From an uncultured Saprospiraceae bacterium (GTDB lineage Bacteria > Bacteroidota > Bacteroidia > Chitinophagales > Saprospiraceae): a DNA stretch of 64,000 bases. The notes under the pieces are model-generated. The model saw only the letters and a program-made list of their open reading frames with translations. It was not told the DNA's origin and searched no databases. The DNA is taken from the NCBI GenBank assembly GCA_938016265.1, contig CALLWB010000013.1:156244-220243 (forward strand). The letters run 5' to 3'. Both the position numbers and the translations under genes were made by a program. The first letter of the stretch is position 1. Every line of letters starts with the position of its first letter. Positions 9,057-18,667 of this stretch are shown here, piece after piece.

Positions 9057-10187
9057 ATGGAAAATAAGCCATTTGTTCACATGATCTCCTTCAACACGCC
9101 CTACCCCGCTAATTATGGAGGAGTAATTGGTGTTTTTTATCATCTTAAAGCCTTACATCTTCTAGGAGCCAAAGTCATTCTACACTGTTTCGAATACGGC
9201 CGCCCACAAGCAAAGGAATTGGAAGCGTTTTGTGAAGAGGTACATTATTATCCAAGAAAAATGGGCCTGATCCATCAACTTTCCAGCATTCCATTCATCG
9301 TAAAATCAAGGACCAGTGCTAAACTGAATAATCGATTAGCTAAAGACAACTATCCAATTATATTTGAAGGAACACACGTCTGTGCAACAATTGACCACCA
9401 ACAGTTTAAAGACAGAATCAAATTGGTAAGAATGCATAATATTGAATGGAAATATTATCATAACCTAGCTATTCAGGAAAACAATTTTGCTAAAAGAATG
9501 TTTTTTCACCTGGAAAGCTGGAAACTAAAACGATTTGAACTGTCCACAATAATCAAAAATGCAGATCACCTTCTCGCAGTATCCCCAGATGAGACAAAAT
9601 ACTTCAAACAATTAAACCACCCAAGTGTCCACTACTTATCAGCATTTCACGCAAATGAACAAGTAACAAGTAAACCCGGAAAAGGCGACTACGTTATCTA
9701 TCATGGAGATCTCAGCGTGAAAGACAACGAAAATGCCGCTCTTTTCCTGACTCAAAAAGTTTTTGCACATATCAATACAAAATTGGTAATTGCTGGCTTA
9801 AATCCTGGGCTCAACCTTATTAATACAATTAATAATTACCCAAATGTCGAATTGATTCCTAACGTGCCATCTGGTAAAATGGAAGATTTAATTCAAAATG
9901 CACATGTTAATCTATTGATATCTTTTAATGCTGCAGGAATGAAATTGAAATTATTAAATGCAGTATATAGAGGTAGGTTTTGCATGGTGAATGACCCAAT
10001 GGTCATCAATACAGGAATGGAGAAGATTTGCGTGATAAAAAATTCTGCCGATGAAATGAAAGAAGCAGTATTATCAATAATGAACAAAGTATTTGACCAG
10101 CCCGAAATTGAAAAAAGGAGGGAGTTGCTCTCTAAGTCGTTTTCCAATGTCACGAATGCTAAGATTACTATGCAATTGTTGGGGTAA
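9057..10187 (+). CDS. GT4-like glycosyltransferase
   Basis: This 376-residue predicted GT-B glycosyltransferase is a second sugar-transfer gene after the one at 7760. It starts with the acceptor-domain strand HMISFNTPYPANYGG, where a glycine-rich loop follows the first beta strand. The C-terminal domain begins at YVIYHGDLSVKDNENAALF. Many Bacteroidota surface-polysaccharide transferases share this layout. The sugar donor and acceptor are unknown. A TACTTTTG box at 9045-9052 ends only 5 bp before the ATG. Either the message is almost leaderless, or the true start is the in-frame ATG at 9081 (MISFNTPYP), which would give a leader of about 20 nt. Confidence 0.78.
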   Translation: MENKPFVHMISFNTPYPANYGGVIGVFYHLKALHLLGAKVILHCFEYGRPQAKELEAFCEEVHYYPRKMGLIHQLSSIPFIVKSRTSAKLNNRLAKDNYPIIFEGTHVCATIDHQQFKDRIKLVRMHNIEWKYYHNLAIQENNFAKRMFFHLESWKLKRFELSTIIKNADHLLAVSPDETKYFKQLNHPSVHYLSAFHANEQVTSKPGKGDYVIYHGDLSVKDNENAALFLTQKVFAHINTKLVIAGLNPGLNLINTINNYPNVELIPNVPSGKMEDLIQNAHVNLLISFNAAGMKLKLLNAVYRGRFCMVNDPMVINTGMEKICVIKNSADEMKEAVLSIMNKVFDQPEIEKRRELLSKSFSNVTNAKITMQLLG

Positions 10188-10300
10188 TTATGATTATTCT
10201 AGCCGAATCCTGATTTATCCCATTGTTCAATTCAATTCAATATCACTTAGTACAGCTTATTATTTAACTAAATATTGACCGTAAAAGGAGAAAATTTAGT

Positions 10301-10308
10301 TACTTTTG
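10301..10308 (+). promoter_or_regulatory. Putative -7 element for giant SprB gene
   Basis: TACTTTTG, a perfect TAnnTTTG box, lies 56 bp before the ATG at 10364. A TTG at 10275 is 23 bp upstream, a little far for a canonical -33 element. Confidence 0.5.
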
Positions 10309-10363
10309 TTGTCCTTAATATACAAGAAATATTTTTTTGCAATAAAACCCAAATTCTTATTTT

Positions 10364-13300
10364 ATGCAACGGTGTAAACTTTATTCAATTTTAACAATTG
10401 TATGTTTGTTCATTTTTAGTATTGCTGGGAATTCCCAATCAATAGAAAAAGGTGCTGACCTACTCAACAACCTTTCAATTACCTCAAGTACGGTTCAAAA
10501 AGGAGCAAACAACATCCCTATACCTGAGATTCAGAACCCCAGATGTGGGTCTACGGAATACCGGGAATGGCTTCAAGCAAAATATCCAAAGGAGTTTGCA
10601 CAAGATCAAGCATTCGAAGATTGGATAGAAGTAGAAGGAAATAAATGGAAAGCAAACAAAGCTAACAAGTCTGTCGTTTTGACAATTCCAATTATATTTC
10701 ACATCATCCATAATGGAGGAGCAGTTGGTTCTGGAGATAATATATCCGGAATTTATGTAGATGCTCAAATCCAACAATTAAACAATGACTTTAGAAAAAT
10801 ACTAGGAACTTCTGGTAGCAACACCCACCCCGCCGGGGCAGATGTAGAAATCGAATTTTGCGCTGCAACCATCGATCCTTCAGGTGCAACCCTTGCAGAA
10901 CCAGGGATAAACCGAGTAAACAGAAATACAGCAGGATTTACTGCCCCACCATACTCCATGAACTATACTGAAAACAATGTAAAACCAGCATTAAGTTGGA
11001 ATCCGAATGATTATTTTAATGTTTGGAGTCTGAATTTGAGTGGAGGTCTACTTGGATACGCTCAATTTCCATCAAATTCTGGATTAGGAGGACTGAACGC
11101 AAACGGTGGTGCAGCAAATACAGATGGGTGTGTGGTTTTACACTCTTCAATTGGTAGTTCAACTGTTCCTTTTCCTGGAGGTGCCCCTTTCAATCAAGGT
11201 AGGACGTTAACGCACGAAGCAGGACACTGGCTAGGACTACTGCATATTTGGGGGGATTCTAACTGTGGTGATGATTTTTGTAATGATACACCAACCCAAC
11301 AAACAGCAAGTGGTGGTTGTCCAAACACCACAACTTGTGATGGCATAAATGATATGGTAGAAAACTACATGGATTATTCCAATGATGCATGTATGAATAT
11401 ATTTACCAATGATCAAAAAGTTAGGATGATGGCAGTAATGGCCAATAGTCCTCGAAGAATGAGCCTTCCTAACTCTACAGTTTGTGGCGTAAATCAATGT
11501 GCTAATTTTACGATTACGGCTTCCTCTACGGATGCTTCTTGTGCTGCTGGCGGTACTGGAACTGTGGTTCCGGCTGGAGGTACAACTCCTTATACTTTCA
11601 GTTGGAGTTCTGGAGGTGCAGGAGCAACGGAAACTGGCTTAGTCCCAGGAACTTACCAAGTTACTGTAACTGATGGTGCCGCTTGTGTTCTTACAGAATC
11701 TATCACAGTAAGTAATACCTGCACCGCCATTTGCGATACGATCTCAAATTTCGATTTAGTAAATGATACAGGTATTCTATACCTTTCAGATAATGTTGGA
11801 TATGTTGCAGGTCATAACGGATATGGAGACATCGCAAAATCGGACTTCTACGACTATTCAACAGGAATACATTCACATGTAAAAGGAGGATATTTTGGCT
11901 TTGGAACAGCTTCTGCTAGTAGCCCAACAGCAACCTTTAATGTGACAGTTTGGGACGGAACCGGGGGAACTCCGGGTGCAGTATTGAGTACTGTTCCAGT
12001 ATTATATCAAGATGTAGTAACGCTGTTGGCTGGTGGAAGCAATATAGCTTGGGTAGAATTTCCTGCACCTGTTGCACTAGCTGCATCTAAGCAGTTTTTC
12101 CTAGGAATCGAATTCGCATACAATCCCTTAGATACAATCGCTTTAATTACAAACACAGACCCTGAAGGTACCCCAAATACAGCTTGGGAAGAATGGGGTG
12201 GCGGAGGAGGATGGTTTGCATATGATGATCCAAGTAGTTGGACATTAAGTGTCGCGCACTTAATTTCTCCAGTACTAGGGACACCACCATCGCCAGCGAT
12301 CACTCCTCTTAGTTCTACCGTTTGTCAAAATGATCCAATAAATTTCTCGGCAACAGGGACTAATATTGATATGTATGAGTGGCAGTTTCCAGGAGGAACG
12401 CCCTCAATGTCTACATTGGCCAATCCCACGGTATCCTACGCAAATGCAGGAAGTTATAATGTTACTTTTATTGCCTTTAATGGATGTATGGCAGACACCT
12501 CAGTTCTAATGAATTCCGTAGTTGTCAATTCTTGTGGATGTACATTTCCAATAGCAAATAGTGCCACTCCTGAAACATGTTTTGGTAATGATGGTACTGG
12601 AACGGTTATTCCATCAGGAGGTACACCACCCTACTCTTTCAGCTGGGATGCGGCTGCTGGTAATCAAACAACTGGCACAGCCGTCGGATTAACTGCCGGA
12701 CAATATTCCGTATCCGTTACTGATGCGATCTGTACACAAGTAGTTCAAGTAACTGTTGCTAATAGTTGTGTTTGTAACATGACCCTTGCAACGACCACAG
12801 TTCCTGAAAGCTGCACTGGAATGGATGGTAGCGCGACCGTTACTCCCACCAATGGAACTGGCCCATTCGTATATCAATGGGACGCGAATGCCGCTAATCA
12901 AGCAACTGCTACCGCCAATAATTTAGTGGTTGGCGGATATGTCGTAACAGTAACAGATGCCACTGGTTGTGCAGTTACAGCATCCGCCGTTGTTGGAACA
13001 AGTTGTTCTACAGGATGTGATACGATCTCAAATTTTGATTTTGTAAACTATTCACCTGCATTATTTAATGCACCTGCTCCACAAGCCGGATACATTTCTG
13101 GAACGAATACATTTGGTGATTTAGCAAAAGCAGATTATTACGCTTATGCTGGCGCAAACACTCATTTAAAAGGAGGTTATTTTTATTTTGAAGGACTTTC
13201 TATTGCAAATCCAGCTACGTCATCCGTAGATGTCACCGTCTGGGATGGAACAGGGGGAACACCCGGAGCAATTTTAGGTACAAAAACCGAATTGCTGCAA

Positions 13301-16300
13301 GACATTCAAACATTCCTAACGGATGCCAATACAAATATGACTAGCCCACTTTATTGGGTAGAATTTGATAATTATATTAACCTTCCTGCTAGTAATGAAT
13401 TTTTTCTTGGGTTTCAGATACCAACTACTCCAGGAGACACCATTGCAGTTGTTACAAGTAATGTTGACTTCGTTGTAAACCCCGCTGTTGCAGAAGCTCC
13501 ATCTCCAGGTACCGCCTGGGAGCAAGTCGCAGGTTCAACCTGGAACACCTATGAAGCAGGCTGGGGTTTCCCATTTTCTAACTTGATTGTCCCTGTATTA
13601 GGGGTCGCACCAACGGCTGGGTTCGGACCTATTGGAGGAGGAAATACATGCATAAATGAACCAATTCAATATACAAATACATCCACTGACGCAACAACCT
13701 ATGAATGGCAGTTTCCTGGAGGTATGCCTTCAAGTTCAACAATGATGACACCTCCACCTGTTATCTATCCGGGGCCGGGTAGTTTTAGTGTTACCTTGAT
13801 TGCACATAATGACTGTATGAGTGACACCTTGACGATCGCTGGATTTACCCAAGTTAGTGGTTTATTTCTCACCGGATCTAGTACAGATGTCACCTGTGCC
13901 GGAAATGATGGGACAGCTACAGTAATGGCAAATGGGGCACCTCCATACACCTATCAATGGGATGTTGCCACTGGAAATCAAACTGTCCAAACTGCAGTTG
14001 GTTTAGCAGTGGGGCAATATCAAGTAACTGTTGTAGATGGTTTTGGATGCGAAGAAATAACACAAATTGGAGTTGCAGATGGCTGCACTTGTAGTTTAAC
14101 TGCAATGACTACCACTACAGACGCTTCTTGTTTTGGAGACTGCGATGGTACAGCGACGGTTACTACAAACGCAACAGTTCCAAACCCAGTGACACACATG
14201 GTCAACGTAAGTAGTAATCAGTTCGCACCTTCTGGTTTGACAATTACTCAAGGAGATATAGTAACGTGGACAAATACAGGTGGATTTCATAATATTAATG
14301 GGAATCTTGCCTCCTACCCTGGCAATCCAGAAGGATTTGGAAATGGAGTCGGTAGCGGATGGACATTTTCTCATACTTTCAATATACCAGGCAGTTATGA
14401 TTACCATTGTGATCCACATGTTGGTTTAGGAATGGTTGGATCAGTAACAGTATTACCTGCAATTCCTACCTATTTATGGAGTAATGGGGAAACTACCGCA
14501 ACAATTACGGGATTATGTCAAGGAAATTATACCGTTACAGCAACAGATGCTGGAGGTTGCACTGCAACAGCTATTGCAGCCGTTGTATCACCCCTACAAC
14601 TTGTAGCGACGGCAACTGAAATTTCTCCTGCCTCTTGTAATGGTGGATCTGATGGAGTTGCATTAGCCAATACAAATGGAGGTATTCTTCCTTATTCCAT
14701 TGTATGGGATAATGGAGAGACTACAGCTACAGCAACAGCTTGTCCAGCTGGAATAGGGTTCGTTACTGTTACGGATGCCAATGGATGCCAAGCAATTGCA
14801 AGTGTAATAATTGGAGAGCCAACAGCAATAACCGTTACTGTCAATGTTGATAATAATGTAAGTTGTACAGGTGGTAATGACGGTGCAGCGACCGCTGTTG
14901 CTCAAGGAGGAACACCGGGCTATACTTTCCAATGGGATAACCTATTTGTTGGGCAAACGGTAAATAACTTAAGTGCTGGCCAATATAGTGTCACTGCTAC
15001 GGATATAAATGGTTGTACTGGAGTTCAAACATTTTTCATTGTAGAACCTGGTCTTGCCCTAGCAGGCGCCATAAATCAGGTGACCAACGTAAGTTGTGCG
15101 GGATTAAGCGATGGCTCTGCTAATATATCCATGTTTCCAAATTCAGGTACACCTCCATACACCTATTTGTGGTCTGATGGTCAGATGACAGTAAATGCAA
15201 TAGGGTTAGCCCAAGGAAATTATGATGTTACAATTACTGATTCAAATGGTTGTGAGTTATTTTTAAACACAGCGATAACTGAACCGGCACCAATTTTACT
15301 GACAGGCTCCGCTACATTAGAAAATTGTAACATGACTGATGGTACAGCAACAGTTGCTCCTGCAGGAGGAACTGCTCCATATATTATTCAATGGGATGCT
15401 GCTGCAAACAATCAAAACACACTTACTGCAACTGGCTTGGCGTCCGGCACTTATCAAGCTACAGTAACAGATTCGAATTCATGTACTAGTACAACCAGCA
15501 TTTCGGTCGCAGATAACTGCGGAGGTTGTACCTTAACTGTTTCGGTAACCGGAGTTGATGAAACATGCCCGGGTGCTTGTGATGGAACAGCCATGGCTGT
15601 TCCAAGCAACGGTACTGCACCATTCTCTTATACTTGGAGTGTACCTACAATCAATACCCCAATGATAGGCAATTTATGTGTTGGTATATATACAGTTACC
15701 GTAGTTGATGCTCAAGCTTGTGTAGCAACAGTGTCCATAACCATAAACGGACCAATGTCCTTATCCGCAACAGTTACAAGTACGCCAACTACCTGTGCTG
15801 GGGTTGACGGAACTGCAACAGCAATGGTAACAGGAGGAACATTACCCTACGGTTTTCAATGGGATTCAGCAACTGGAAACCAAACTACAGCAACAGCAGT
15901 AGGATTGGCAGTAGGCTCCTACTCTCTTACAGTGACAGATGGTAATGGATGTATGACCTTCGGGCAGGCAAATGTTACAGATGGTTGTGTTTGCAATTTA
16001 TTAGCAACAACAACAGTCACAAATGCCACTTGTGCAGGAAGTGATGGAACAGCAACAGCAGTAGGAACCTTAGGAACAATGCCATATACTTATATGTGGG
16101 ATGCGAATACAGGAAATCAAACAACAATGACCGCAGTAGGTCTTAATATTGGAACCTATGTGGTAACTATATCTGATGCAAATGGCTGTATTTCTACTGC
16201 ACAAGCAGCAATTGCAGATGGTTGTGTCTGTACCTTAACCGCTACTGCTATCGCCACAAATGCAACTTGTGCAGGAAGTGATGGAACAGCAACTGCAGTA

Positions 16301-18544
16301 GGCACCTTAGGAACAATGCCATATACTTATATGTGGGATGCGAATACAGGAAATCAAACAACAATGACCGCTACAGGCTTAGCGATAGGTGGTTATGTTG
16401 TAACTATAACAGATGCAAACGGTTGTACTGCTATTGCTCAAACTGCTGTAGCAGATGGATGTAATTGTACTTTAGCAACTACGACAACATTCACAAATAC
16501 AACATGTGCCGGTAATGATGGAACGGCAACAGCTATAGCAACTGGAGGAACTATGCCCTACTTTTATTTATGGGATGCTGTAGCTGGAAATCAAACAACA
16601 ATGACGGCAACTGGTCTACCAGTAGGTGTCTATTCAGTCACTGTTGCAGATGTTAATGGATGTATTGCACTTGGTCAAGTTGGTATTAGTGATGGATGTG
16701 TTTGTACGCTAACCTCTACAATTACTACAACGAATGCGACTTGTGCAGGAAGTGATGGAACGGCAACTGCAGTACCTGCAGGAGGAACAATGCCTTATAC
16801 CTATATGTGGGATGCAAATACAGGTAACCAAACAACGGCAACTGCTGTTGGATTGCCAATTGGTGGATATGTGGTTACCATTACTGATGCAAACGGTTGT
16901 ACATCGATTAACCAGGCTGGGATAGCAGATGGTTGTGTTTGTGCATTAACAGCTACTGGAAATACACAATCAGAAACTTGTTTTGGTAATGATGGAACTG
17001 CTACTGTAGTTGCGGCATTAGGAACAATGCCCTACGTCTATCAGTGGGATGCAGCTGCAGGCAATCAAACGACCCAGACCGCTGTCGGTTTGACTGCTGG
17101 TAGTTATTCCGTGTTAGTAACAGATGCTAACGCTTGTACTACCTCAATTATCGTTCAAGTAACTAACAATTGTAATTGTACGATTGTAGTAAGTGTTGGA
17201 ACAACCAATGCTACTTGTGGGGATGCATCAGGAACAGCAACGGCCAATCCTGCTGGAGGAACCGCTCCTTATACCTTCCAATGGAGTAACAGTGCTGTTG
17301 GACAAGTTATCTCTGGTTTAGTTCCTGGTACCTACTTCGTGACCGTTTCTGACGGATCGGGTTGTTCTACTGTTGGAAGTCAGACGGTAGGAGATTCTGG
17401 ATCTATCAATGCACAAGCAACAGGAACGGATTTAACTTGTAATGGAGACAATAGCGGAAGTGCTACTGCAACGAATACTGGTGTAACTTACAATTGGAGT
17501 AATGGAGGAACAACTGCCACGATAAATGGTCTGCCTGCAGGAAACTATACGGTGACTGTTGCATCTGGTACTTGTACCGACATGACTACAGTAACGATAA
17601 ATGAACCAGCAGCTTTAGTTGCTAATATTATTGCTGTTGATGATGAATGTAGCCAGAATGGCGGTACTGCTAATGGTACAGCATTTGGTGGAGTTCAACC
17701 TTACACTTATCTATGGGACAATGGTTCTACTATGCAAAGTATAGGAGGGCTTACTTCTGGATCTTATACAGTTACAGTAACTGATGCGAATGGATGTACT
17801 TCGGTAGATACTGAAGCTGTAGTTAGTGCGGCAAATGGCCCTGTCTTATCAAGTACTCAAACAAATGTAACTTGTTCAGGTGCTAATGATGGTGCCGTCG
17901 ATCTGACAGTAAATGGAGGGACTGCTCCTTTCGTTTATAGTTGGAATGGGTTAAATGTAGAGGATGTTTCAGGACTTGCTCCTGGTAGTTATACTTGTGT
18001 TGTAACGGATGCCAATGGATGTGTAGCAGTTACCACCGTTCAGATATCTGAGCCAGCACCAATGACACTGGCTTTCACAACTACTCCTTCTACAGGAACT
18101 GATGGTACCGCCTCTGTAAATGTCTTTGGGGGTAATCCTCCTTACAACTATACATGGAGCAGCGGAGATACTACTCAAGTAGCGATTGATTTAGCACCTG
18201 GCACCTACACTGTGATCGTGGAAGATGCAAATGGTTGTATTACTCAAGGTAGTGTTACTGTAGGAATGACAACGAGCAACATCGACTTGGAAAACCTTTC
18301 TAGTTTTGAATTGACGCCAAATCCAACGGATGGAATATTCAATGTTGATTTAGGATTTACGCAGATCGAGCAAGTCGAATTTGCTATTTACAATGTACTT
18401 GGACAAGCGGTGCTTTCTATGGAAATGGAGGGTATTAATTTCAGCCTACCAATGAATTTGTCATCTGAGGCTTCAGGTACCTACTTCGCCATTGTAAAAA
18501 CAGATAAAGGTCAGGCAGTAAAACGATTTATTATTACTGAATAA
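10364..18544 (+). CDS. Giant secreted M43 metalloprotease with SprB repeats, cupredoxin domain and T9SS signal
   Basis: The 2726-residue protein begins with a signal peptide (about 1-25). The zinc protease domain has HEAGHWLGLLH at 284-294 followed by a Met-turn region MDYSNDACMN, matching the M43/pappalysin family. After it come SprB-type repeats, each with a Cys-x-G-x-DGT start, a PYxYxWD core and a GxYxVTVTDxxGC end. Two similar segments (about 460-640 and 885-1080) resemble choice-of-anchor modules, and PKD-like segments contain YEWQFPGG. Residues 1280-1365 form a plastocyanin-like domain with ligands His1309, Cys1349, His1352 and Met1357. Six repeat units between 15791 and 17212 are each exactly 79 codons. 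The last 80 or so residues (ELTPNPTDGIFNVDL to RFIITE) are a T9SS type A sorting domain. It is probably a cell-surface or released adhesin/protease; the boundaries of the modules are approximate. Confidence 0.9.
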   Translation: MQRCKLYSILTIVCLFIFSIAGNSQSIEKGADLLNNLSITSSTVQKGANNIPIPEIQNPRCGSTEYREWLQAKYPKEFAQDQAFEDWIEVEGNKWKANKANKSVVLTIPIIFHIIHNGGAVGSGDNISGIYVDAQIQQLNNDFRKILGTSGSNTHPAGADVEIEFCAATIDPSGATLAEPGINRVNRNTAGFTAPPYSMNYTENNVKPALSWNPNDYFNVWSLNLSGGLLGYAQFPSNSGLGGLNANGGAANTDGCVVLHSSIGSSTVPFPGGAPFNQGRTLTHEAGHWLGLLHIWGDSNCGDDFCNDTPTQQTASGGCPNTTTCDGINDMVENYMDYSNDACMNIFTNDQKVRMMAVMANSPRRMSLPNSTVCGVNQCANFTITASSTDASCAAGGTGTVVPAGGTTPYTFSWSSGGAGATETGLVPGTYQVTVTDGAACVLTESITVSNTCTAICDTISNFDLVNDTGILYLSDNVGYVAGHNGYGDIAKSDFYDYSTGIHSHVKGGYFGFGTASASSPTATFNVTVWDGTGGTPGAVLSTVPVLYQDVVTLLAGGSNIAWVEFPAPVALAASKQFFLGIEFAYNPLDTIALITNTDPEGTPNTAWEEWGGGGGWFAYDDPSSWTLSVAHLISPVLGTPPSPAITPLSSTVCQNDPINFSATGTNIDMYEWQFPGGTPSMSTLANPTVSYANAGSYNVTFIAFNGCMADTSVLMNSVVVNSCGCTFPIANSATPETCFGNDGTGTVIPSGGTPPYSFSWDAAAGNQTTGTAVGLTAGQYSVSVTDAICTQVVQVTVANSCVCNMTLATTTVPESCTGMDGSATVTPTNGTGPFVYQWDANAANQATATANNLVVGGYVVTVTDATGCAVTASAVVGTSCSTGCDTISNFDFVNYSPALFNAPAPQAGYISGTNTFGDLAKADYYAYAGANTHLKGGYFYFEGLSIANPATSSVDVTVWDGTGGTPGAILGTKTELLQDIQTFLTDANTNMTSPLYWVEFDNYINLPASNEFFLGFQIPTTPGDTIAVVTSNVDFVVNPAVAEAPSPGTAWEQVAGSTWNTYEAGWGFPFSNLIVPVLGVAPTAGFGPIGGGNTCINEPIQYTNTSTDATTYEWQFPGGMPSSSTMMTPPPVIYPGPGSFSVTLIAHNDCMSDTLTIAGFTQVSGLFLTGSSTDVTCAGNDGTATVMANGAPPYTYQWDVATGNQTVQTAVGLAVGQYQVTVVDGFGCEEITQIGVADGCTCSLTAMTTTTDASCFGDCDGTATVTTNATVPNPVTHMVNVSSNQFAPSGLTITQGDIVTWTNTGGFHNINGNLASYPGNPEGFGNGVGSGWTFSHTFNIPGSYDYHCDPHVGLGMVGSVTVLPAIPTYLWSNGETTATITGLCQGNYTVTATDAGGCTATAIAAVVSPLQLVATATEISPASCNGGSDGVALANTNGGILPYSIVWDNGETTATATACPAGIGFVTVTDANGCQAIASVIIGEPTAITVTVNVDNNVSCTGGNDGAATAVAQGGTPGYTFQWDNLFVGQTVNNLSAGQYSVTATDINGCTGVQTFFIVEPGLALAGAINQVTNVSCAGLSDGSANISMFPNSGTPPYTYLWSDGQMTVNAIGLAQGNYDVTITDSNGCELFLNTAITEPAPILLTGSATLENCNMTDGTATVAPAGGTAPYIIQWDAAANNQNTLTATGLASGTYQATVTDSNSCTSTTSISVADNCGGCTLTVSVTGVDETCPGACDGTAMAVPSNGTAPFSYTWSVPTINTPMIGNLCVGIYTVTVVDAQACVATVSITINGPMSLSATVTSTPTTCAGVDGTATAMVTGGTLPYGFQWDSATGNQTTATAVGLAVGSYSLTVTDGNGCMTFGQANVTDGCVCNLLATTTVTNATCAGSDGTATAVGTLGTMPYTYMWDANTGNQTTMTAVGLNIGTYVVTISDANGCISTAQAAIADGCVCTLTATAIATNATCAGSDGTATAVGTLGTMPYTYMWDANTGNQTTMTATGLAIGGYVVTITDANGCTAIAQTAVADGCNCTLATTTTFTNTTCAGNDGTATAIATGGTMPYFYLWDAVAGNQTTMTATGLPVGVYSVTVADVNGCIALGQVGISDGCVCTLTSTITTTNATCAGSDGTATAVPAGGTMPYTYMWDANTGNQTTATAVGLPIGGYVVTITDANGCTSINQAGIADGCVCALTATGNTQSETCFGNDGTATVVAALGTMPYVYQWDAAAGNQTTQTAVGLTAGSYSVLVTDANACTTSIIVQVTNNCNCTIVVSVGTTNATCGDASGTATANPAGGTAPYTFQWSNSAVGQVISGLVPGTYFVTVSDGSGCSTVGSQTVGDSGSINAQATGTDLTCNGDNSGSATATNTGVTYNWSNGGTTATINGLPAGNYTVTVASGTCTDMTTVTINEPAALVANIIAVDDECSQNGGTANGTAFGGVQPYTYLWDNGSTMQSIGGLTSGSYTVTVTDANGCTSVDTEAVVSAANGPVLSSTQTNVTCSGANDGAVDLTVNGGTAPFVYSWNGLNVEDVSGLAPGSYTCVVTDANGCVAVTTVQISEPAPMTLAFTTTPSTGTDGTASVNVFGGNPPYNYTWSSGDTTQVAIDLAPGTYTVIVEDANGCITQGSVTVGMTTSNIDLENLSSFELTPNPTDGIFNVDLGFTQIEQVEFAIYNVLGQAVLSMEMEGINFSLPMNLSSEASGTYFAIVKTDKGQAVKRFIITE
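14201..14456 (+). other. Cupredoxin (plastocyanin-like) domain embedded in a SprB repeat
   Basis: Residues 1280-1365 of the giant protein carry the pattern NQFAPSGLTITQGDIVTW, then GGFH, then YDYHCDPHVGLGM. This is the type 1 copper arrangement His ... Cys-x2-His-x4-Met. On its left is the first half of a SprB repeat (DASCFGDCDGTATVTTNA), and on its right the second half resumes (TYLWSNGETTATITGL). Confidence 0.85.
15791..17212 (+). repeat. Six tandem 237-bp (79-codon) SprB units in exact register
   Basis: Units start at 15791, 16028, 16265, 16502, 16739 and 16976, and the next begins at 17213. Each interval is exactly 237 bp, measured from the conserved AC(T/C/A)TGT codons for Thr-Cys. The second and third units share long identical DNA stretches (for example around 16078-16132 and 16315-16369). 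The unit before is 228 bp and the one starting at 17213 is 222 bp, so the strict period holds only inside this block. Confidence 0.9.
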
Positions 18545-18589
18545 TTTGAAGAAAAAATCAGGTGTTTTATGTACCTAATTAGAATATGT

Positions 18590-18621
18590 AGCCCTCGTCA
18601 TTTTGATGGGGGCTTTTTTTT
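18590..18621 (+). terminator. Terminator after giant SprB gene
   Basis: Stem AGCCCTCGTC / GATGGGGGCT (two G-U pairs) with a 4-nt loop followed by eight T residues, 45 bp after the stop codon. Confidence 0.85.
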
Positions 18622-18667
18622 GCTGGTTATCACTGAAAATTAGTTGGGTCTGGGTATATTTGGAGAT

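Noticed and set aside
14096..14419. Open reading frames on the minus strand across the giant SprB gene
   Set aside because: They are antisense to a strongly supported coding region with clear repeats. The composition (Thr/Ser/Gly codons on the sense strand) explains long open frames on the other strand.
15791..17212. Possible CRISPR-like array because of strictly regular repeats
   Set aside because: The 237-bp units are in one continuous reading frame coding for SprB repeats, with no short repeats and unique spacers.
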